The notes below the pieces were generated by a model that saw nothing but the letters and a program-made list of their open reading frames with translations, was not told the DNA's origin and searched no databases. A stretch of 19,327 nt of DNA, taken from RZYP01 sp964386405. GTDB lineage: Bacteria; Bacillota; Negativicutes; Acidaminococcales; Acidaminococcaceae. The position numbers and the translations under genes are program-made. Below are positions 15,242 through 19,327 of this stretch, one piece after another. The first letter of the stretch is position 1; every line of letters starts with the position of its first letter. The DNA is taken from the NCBI GenBank assembly GCA_964386405.1, contig CAYLRW010000029.1:1-19327 (forward strand), read 5' to 3'.

Positions 15242-16032
15242 ATTTCAATCTTAAAATTCTTTTAACAGGTTTATTATCTCTGGGTATCATGCTTGCCGGC
15301 TGCGGCGGCGAGAAAAAAGAAGCGGCAAAGACTGCCGCCCCGGTGGAACTGCATGTATCAGCAGCCGCAAGTATGACTGATGCCATGAAGGAGATCGCTG
15401 ATGATTATCAAAAGAAAAATCCCGGTGTGAAGCTGGTCTTTAATTTTGCAGCCAGCGGAGAATTACAGCAAGCAATTGAACAAGGAGCACCGGTGGATAT
15501 CTTTATTTCAGCTGCGCAAAAACAGATGGATGCCTTGGACAAAGGCGGCTTGCTGGCAGAAGGAACACGCAAAGATTTGTTGGAAAACAAAGTCGTGCTA
15601 ATTGTGCCGAAAGATAGCAAAGCAGCTTTAACGAAGTTTGAAGATGTTTTAAAAGATGATGTGAAGAAAATTGGTCTTGGTGAACCAAAAGGCGTCCCAG
15701 TCGGGCAGTATTCCGAAGAAATCTTTGGCAAGCTTGGCATCTTGGATCAAGTGAAGGCGAAAGCAGTCTATGGTTCCAATGTGCGCCAGGTACTCAGCTG
15801 GGTTGATACTGGCGAAGTTGATGCCGGCGTAGTATACGCCACTGATGCCGCAATTTCCAAAGGCAACAAAGTAATTTGTACTGCTCCTGAAGGCAGCCAT
15901 AAACCCGTAATTTATCCGATGGCAATCATAAAAAGTACCAAACAAGCAGAAGCAGCGAAAGCTTTTGCGGCTTATATGGCAGGCGCTGATGGTAAAAAAG
16001 TATTCGAAAAATACGGCTTTGCCGTGAAATAA
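15238..16032 (+). CDS. modA: Molybdate ABC transporter substrate-binding lipoprotein
   Basis: ModA captures molybdate (or tungstate) outside the membrane. The 264-residue protein has a lipoprotein signal with lipobox LAGC (Cys22), followed by a charged linker and the mature domain starting at about 36 (ELHVSAAASMTDAMKEI). Ligand-site motifs include SAAASM, FAASGEL and VDIFISA, and GVVYATDAA near the end. Its ATG overlaps the nifV(alpha) stop, placing it firmly in the nif operon and linking Mo uptake to nitrogenase synthesis. Confidence 0.96.
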   Translation: MNFNLKILLTGLLSLGIMLAGCGGEKKEAAKTAAPVELHVSAAASMTDAMKEIADDYQKKNPGVKLVFNFAASGELQQAIEQGAPVDIFISAAQKQMDALDKGGLLAEGTRKDLLENKVVLIVPKDSKAALTKFEDVLKDDVKKIGLGEPKGVPVGQYSEEIFGKLGILDQVKAKAVYGSNVRQVLSWVDTGEVDAGVVYATDAAISKGNKVICTAPEGSHKPVIYPMAIIKSTKQAEAAKAFAAYMAGADGKKVFEKYGFAVK

Positions 16033-16036
16033 CGCT

Positions 16037-16729
16037 ATGGACAGCACACTCTTCACTCCAATCTGGATTTCTATCAAAACAGCCTTGCTGGCAACAGTGA
16101 TTACTTTCTTTCTGGGTATCTATGCGGCAGTATATGTTATCAGGGTAAAACACTATCAAGGATTTTGGGATGGACTGTTTACCTTGCCAATGGTTTTGCC
16201 GCCTACCGTAGTTGGTTTTTTCCTGCTGCTGTTATTAGGTAAGAATAGTTTTGCAGGTAAGTTCTTTGCCTTGTTTGACTATAATTTCATTTTTTCCTGG
16301 GAAGCAACTGTCGTTTCTGCCGTTGTTGTCTCTTTTCCTTTGATGTATCGGACGGCAAGAGGTGCCTTTGAACAGCTGGACAATAATATCATCTACGCCG
16401 CAAGAATCTTGGGAATCTCTGAATGGAAAATCTTTTGGCGCGTGATGCTCCCCAATAGCTTTTATGGCATTATGGCAGGCGTCGTACTTGCCTTTACCAG
16501 AGCCTTGGGAGAATTCGGCGCGACAATCATGGTGGCAGGCAATATACCAGGCAAGACGCAAACTATTTCAACAGCAATATATACTGCGGTCCAGGCCGGT
16601 GACTATGAGCTTGCCTACAAGTGGGTAAGCGTAGTGGTGTTCATTTCTTTCGCTGTGATACTAATGCTTAACAGCTGGCTTGCCAAACAAGGGAAAAACC
16701 CTGCATATATAAGCCGGAAAGCGGGGTGA
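16037..16729 (+). CDS. modB: Molybdate ABC transporter permease
   Basis: The 230-residue membrane protein has about five transmembrane segments (for example WISIKTALLATVITFFLGIY near the start and VVFISFAVILMLNSWL at the end). It has the EAA loop AARILGISEWKIFWRVMLP, followed by the ModB-typical ALGEFGAT. It starts 4 bases after the modA stop and has no recognisable Shine-Dalgarno sequence. An in-frame stop at 16025-16027 excludes a longer start, so translation probably depends on coupling to modA. Confidence 0.95.
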   Translation: MDSTLFTPIWISIKTALLATVITFFLGIYAAVYVIRVKHYQGFWDGLFTLPMVLPPTVVGFFLLLLLGKNSFAGKFFALFDYNFIFSWEATVVSAVVVSFPLMYRTARGAFEQLDNNIIYAARILGISEWKIFWRVMLPNSFYGIMAGVVLAFTRALGEFGATIMVAGNIPGKTQTISTAIYTAVQAGDYELAYKWVSVVVFISFAVILMLNSWLAKQGKNPAYISRKAG

Positions 16730-16736
16730 GAGCTGG

Positions 16737-17777
16737 ATGCTTGATGTTGATTTCACAAAAAAACTAGGTGAGTTTGAGTTAAGGGTCAAGTTTTCTCTGA
16801 CCAACGAAAAATTAGCAATTCTTGGTGCTTCCGGCTGTGGGAAAAGCATGACCCTGAAATGCATTGCCGGTATTGAAACGCCGGACAGCGGTCGCATCGT
16901 CCTGAATGACAGAGTTCTCTATGACAGCAGTAAAAAAATTAATCTGCCGCCACAGAAACGCAGAGTGGGCTACCTCTTTCAAAACTATGCCTTGTTTCCC
17001 AATATGACCGTGGCACAGAATATAGGTTTTGCCTTAGAAGGAAAAACTGACGGAACTAATATTGTAAAAGAGTTCATGCAAAAGCTAAGGCTGCAGGGAC
17101 TGGAAAACAAATACCCCGCCCAACTCAGCGGTGGGCAGCAGCAACGTACAGCCCTGGCCAGGATGTTAGCACTTGATACAGAAATGATCATGTTTGACGA
17201 ACCGCTTTCGGCTTTGGACAGCTTCCTGAAATGGGAACTGGAGCAGGAACTGCTGGATATTTTTGGTACTTTCGACAGACCGATTCTTTATGTCTCACAC
17301 GATAGAGGAGAAGTCTTCCGTTTGTGTGATGATATTGTCATTCTGGATAAGGGCGAAATTGTCAGTAACAGCACAAAACATGAGCTGTTTGAAAACCCGC
17401 GGACAGTAACGGGAACCATTCTGACAGGCTGCAAGAATATCTCGCCGGCTTTTTGCAGAGGCAATGGCATAGCGATAGCGGAAGCATGGGGAGTAGGTTT
17501 TAAAATTCCGCAAGGCATGGATGCAGAGAAGATTAGATTTGTCGCAGTACGTGCGCACCTGATGCAGCCAGGCTCGGAGTATGAGAACGTATTCAACGCA
17601 CAAATGGTCAACGTCATCGAAGATGTCTTTAATTGGATAGTGGTGTTGAAGCTTTCGCCACAGGCAAAGAAAACCTTCAGATGGGTTGTCAGTAAAAAAG
17701 AAATTGCTAGTCTGCAAGCCGGAACGAATATAACCGTGGGAATAAACTCTGAACAAGTAATCTTTTTGGAGAGTTAA
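16737..17777 (+). CDS. modC: Molybdate ABC transporter ATP-binding protein
   Basis: ModC powers molybdate uptake. The 346-residue protein has Walker A GASGCGKS (30-37), the Q-loop (LFQNYALFP), signature LSGGQQQR, Walker B MIMFDEPLSALD and the H-loop VSHD. A C-terminal TOBE/MOP-type domain (about 270-346) probably senses molybdate. The start lies 7 bases after the modB stop with GGGGTGAGAG upstream. It is the last gene before the operon terminator. Confidence 0.95.
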   Translation: MLDVDFTKKLGEFELRVKFSLTNEKLAILGASGCGKSMTLKCIAGIETPDSGRIVLNDRVLYDSSKKINLPPQKRRVGYLFQNYALFPNMTVAQNIGFALEGKTDGTNIVKEFMQKLRLQGLENKYPAQLSGGQQQRTALARMLALDTEMIMFDEPLSALDSFLKWELEQELLDIFGTFDRPILYVSHDRGEVFRLCDDIVILDKGEIVSNSTKHELFENPRTVTGTILTGCKNISPAFCRGNGIAIAEAWGVGFKIPQGMDAEKIRFVAVRAHLMQPGSEYENVFNAQMVNVIEDVFNWIVVLKLSPQAKKTFRWVVSKKEIASLQAGTNITVGINSEQVIFLES

Positions 17778-17797
17778 AAATGGATAAAAGAGCAAAA

Positions 17798-17835
17798 CAG
17801 AGAAGCCTGTCGCAAAAATGCGACAGGCTTCTCTG
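17798..17835. terminator. Hairpin terminator closing the nif-mod operon
   Basis: A 17-bp perfect stem (17798-17814 with 17819-17835) has an AAAA loop. The plus-strand flank is only AT-rich (TATAATAATATAATTTTA), while the minus-strand flank has TTTT, so it may work both ways. It is the first strong terminator after nifH's leader. Confidence 0.8.
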
Positions 17836-17839
17836 TATA

Positions 17840-18082
17840 ATAATATAATTTTATGCTTATAAAACAAAAATGTCAAAAATGTTATTTGAAAGTGACAATA
17901 AAATGGACAAGTGATTTTTGACAGTATATTTTTGGCAGGAATAAAAAAGATAGTGTCGAAAGCTCTAAATGTTGTTTGATTGTAAGAGAAGAAACATTAA
18001 TGTGTATCGGGGTTGATAATGTGTTCGTAGGACATAAAAGTGAGGACGGAAGTTTTTTTAAAAATAAATTTTACATAAAAAG
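17840..18082. other. AT-rich intergenic region with no recognised feature
   Basis: I find no ORF with a plausible ribosome site, no repeat unit and no RNA family here. The region separates the operon terminator from the crRNA-like RNA gene. Confidence 0.5.
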
Positions 18083-18089
18083 TAAAAAA

Positions 18090-18110
18090 GACAAAACACT
18101 TAGTTTTGCC
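18090..18110 (-). terminator. Intrinsic terminator of the crRNA-like RNA
   Basis: On the minus strand GGCAAAAC pairs with GTTTTGTC (8 bp, one G-U) around a TAAGT loop, followed by TTTTTT and then ACTTTTT. It lies 21 bases after the repeat-like element, so the RNA would carry a single repeat and a short guide. Confidence 0.7.
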
Positions 18111-18116
18111 TTAATC

Positions 18117-18131
18117 ACTATTATTTATACT
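18117..18131 (-). repeat. 15-bp seed-like repeat, guide copy
   Basis: The minus-strand sequence AGTATAAATAATAGT immediately follows the repeat-like handle. It is an exact copy of 18281-18295. The match does not extend past 15 bases on either side. Confidence 0.85.
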
Positions 18132-18234
18132 ATTTCAATCCACATTGGTTGATGTTCTTTCCAATGACTATAGAATATACTAGCATGGAGAAAAAGAAAA
18201 ATCAAATTAAAATATTTTTTGTAATTCTAAATAG

Positions 18235-18263
18235 TTGACATTTTTATATTGCTGTAATAATAT
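18235..18263 (+). promoter_or_regulatory. Promoter of the cas operon
   Basis: A perfect TTGACA (18235-18240) and TAATAT (18258-18263) have a 17-base spacer. Transcription is expected to start near 18270, about 50 bases before the cas3 start codon. Confidence 0.7.
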
Positions 18264-18280
18264 GAAGTAAACAATCTAAT

Positions 18281-18298
18281 ACTATTATTTATACTGAA
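18281..18298 (-). promoter_or_regulatory. Predicted target of the crRNA-like RNA, with TTC PAM
   Basis: On the minus strand TTC (18296-18298) directly precedes the exact 15-base copy of the guide (18281-18295). TTC on the 5' side of the protospacer is the usual type I-C PAM. The site lies just downstream of the predicted cas transcription start; a full-length Cascade footprint of about 35 bases would reach back to the -10 box. Confidence 0.65.
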
Positions 18299-18321
18299 TA
18301 AATTAAATAGGTGGTAATTAA

Positions 18322-19327
18322 ATGAATTATATAGCACATATCCGAAAGAAGGATGGACGACAACAATTATTAAGAGATCATCTGTTAGGATGTATGAAAA
18401 TTGCAGAAAAACTTGGCGATAAGTTGCATTTGCCACATTTGACAGGGCTTGCAGCCTTGCTTCATGATTTTGGCAAATTTGACTCTAAGTTCCAGAAATA
18501 CCTACGGGAAGCAGTAGCAAATCCGGGTAGCGTGAAACGAGGCAGCGTAGATCATTCTTCTGCCGGTGGCAGGCTACTGTATCGGAATCTCCACATAAAC
18601 ATCAATAATAATCCAGTAGAAAAATTGGCTGCGGAAATAGTGGGTAATGCTATTATTTCTCATCACAGTTCGCAAGGATTACAGGATATGTTAGCACCGG
18701 ATTTGAAGTCGGATTATTTGCAACGCGTTGAAGAGAAGCTTCTGGATAATTTCGATAATGTTTGCGCATGTTTTTTTGCTGAAGTGATGTCCGAAGAAAA
18801 ATTTATGAAATATGTGCAGCAGGCAATTAAAGAACTAGAAAGCTATTTGGTCAAAAATAAAGAAACGGTTTTTACCTATAATCTGTTCTTTATGAATAAG
18901 TTTATCTACAGCTGTTTGATTGATGCAGATCGCATTAATACTATGCTTTTTGAAGAAGCAAAAGAATTAGTGCCAAATGTTAACAGCAATGTACTATTTG
19001 CTGGTTATTATGATAAATTGATAGATCATTTAGCTGGTTTTAATCAAGGAAAAATAGCAATATCAAGAATAGACCGTTTAAGAGCAGAGATGTCAGAGCA
19101 ATGTGATGCCTTTGCGAAAAAAAACACAGGTATTTATACTCTCTCAATTCCTACAGGCGGAGGTAAGACTCTTGCTAGTTTGCGGTTTGCTCTGAAACAT
19201 GCAAAAGATAAAGATAAAGAACGGATTATCTACATAGTTCCGTATACAACGATATTAGATCAAAACGCTAAAACAGTGCGAGATATTCTTCAGGATGATG
19301 TAAATATTTTAGAGCATCATTCTAATG
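18322..19327 (+). CDS. cas3: CRISPR-associated nuclease/helicase Cas3 (type I, probably I-C), 5' part
   Basis: The first 335 residues are present and the gene runs off the window. The N-terminal HD nuclease domain shows His20, LLHDFGK with His48-Asp49, VDHSSAGG with His78, and ISHH with His114/His115. The helicase domain starts at about 260 with Walker A PTGGGKT (277-283) and IVPYTTILDQN (305-315). HD fused ahead of a superfamily 2 helicase is the standard Cas3 layout, and cas3 as first gene of the operon fits type I-C. The start follows AGGTGG (18309-18314) at 7 bases. Cas3 degrades DNA marked by Cascade. The subtype needs the downstream genes. Confidence 0.92.
   Translation, partial: MNYIAHIRKKDGRQQLLRDHLLGCMKIAEKLGDKLHLPHLTGLAALLHDFGKFDSKFQKYLREAVANPGSVKRGSVDHSSAGGRLLYRNLHININNNPVEKLAAEIVGNAIISHHSSQGLQDMLAPDLKSDYLQRVEEKLLDNFDNVCACFFAEVMSEEKFMKYVQQAIKELESYLVKNKETVFTYNLFFMNKFIYSCLIDADRINTMLFEEAKELVPNVNSNVLFAGYYDKLIDHLAGFNQGKIAISRIDRLRAEMSEQCDAFAKKNTGIYTLSIPTGGGKTLASLRFALKHAKDKDKERIIYIVPYTTILDQNAKTVRDILQDDVNILEHHSN

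Larger units (their letters stand above)
18083..18167 (-). ncRNA. crRNA-like small RNA with degenerate type I-C repeat, candidate cas autoregulator (CreR-like)
   Basis: Read on the minus strand the parts come in this order. A hairpin CATTGG/CCAATG (18161-18166 with 18143-18148, 12-base loop) is followed directly by TGGATTGAAAT (18132-18142), identical to the 11-nt 5' handle left by Cas5d in type I-C systems. The spacer-like AGTATAAATAATAGT (18117-18131) plus GATTAA follows. Then comes an intrinsic terminator, GGCAAAAC/GTTTTGTC (18103-18110 with 18090-18097), followed by six T residues. A weak -10 (TATATT, 18174-18179) would start the RNA near 18167; no good -35 is seen. The 15-nt segment matches the cas3 promoter region next to a TTC PAM. 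Function is inferred; the sequence layout is direct observation. Confidence 0.7.

Noticed and set aside
17840..18321. A CRISPR array upstream of cas3
   Set aside because: Only one repeat-like unit is present, followed by a terminator; no regularly spaced repeats occur in the window.
18301..18321. A plus-strand cas3 start upstream of 18322
   Set aside because: The ATG at 18322 has AGGTGG at the right distance and the protein begins with a typical Cas3 N-terminus; no better start is visible.

Overview
The window (about 19.3 kb, moderately AT-rich) looks like a chromosomal segment from an anaerobic, nitrogen-fixing Firmicute (Clostridia or Negativicutes; the sequence alone does not decide). The reasons are strong Shine-Dalgarno sites with sigma-A type promoters, clostridial-type NifH/NifD/NifK proteins, a nifN-nifB fusion, and a homocitrate synthase split into two genes as in Clostridium pasteurianum.

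Layout. 1-1770: an upstream gene's terminator, an RlmI-type RNA methyltransferase, a tiny thioredoxin-fold protein lacking one active-site cysteine, and a bidirectional terminator. 1771-4500 (minus strand): a regulator with an excisionase-type HTH and a PBP-like (ModA-like) ligand domain, preceded by its own promoter and a structured, attenuator-bearing RNA leader; then a two-gene unit made of an AnfO-like nitrogenase-associated protein and a MORN-like repeat protein. 4501-4951: divergent control region with a palindrome, the nif promoter and a second transcribed leader ending in an intrinsic terminator before nifH. 4952-17777 (plus strand): one compact 12-gene operon, nifH-nifI1-nifI2-nifD-nifK-nifE-nifN/B(/X)-nifV(omega)-nifV(alpha)-modA-modB-modC, closed by a 17-bp hairpin terminator. 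17840-18321: AT-rich intergenic region. 18322-end: 5' part of a type I cas3 (HD nuclease plus helicase) running off the window.

How it works together. NifHDK is the Mo-nitrogenase. NifB, NifE/N and homocitrate synthase build FeMo-co, ModABC imports the molybdate, and NifI1/NifI2 switch the enzyme off post-translationally in response to nitrogen and carbon signals. The PBP-like regulator is a plausible molybdate/tungstate or cofactor sensor, and both it and the nif operon appear to be controlled by premature termination in their leaders.

The most striking signal is between modC and cas3. On the minus strand there is a small RNA gene made of a degenerate CRISPR repeat (6-bp hairpin followed by the 11-nt handle TGGATTGAAAT typical of type I-C), a short spacer-like segment, and an intrinsic terminator. 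The first 15 nt after the handle recur exactly once just downstream of the cas3 promoter, flanked on the correct side by TTC, the type I-C PAM. This is the architecture expected of a crRNA-like guide that directs Cascade to repress its own cas operon (CreR-like).
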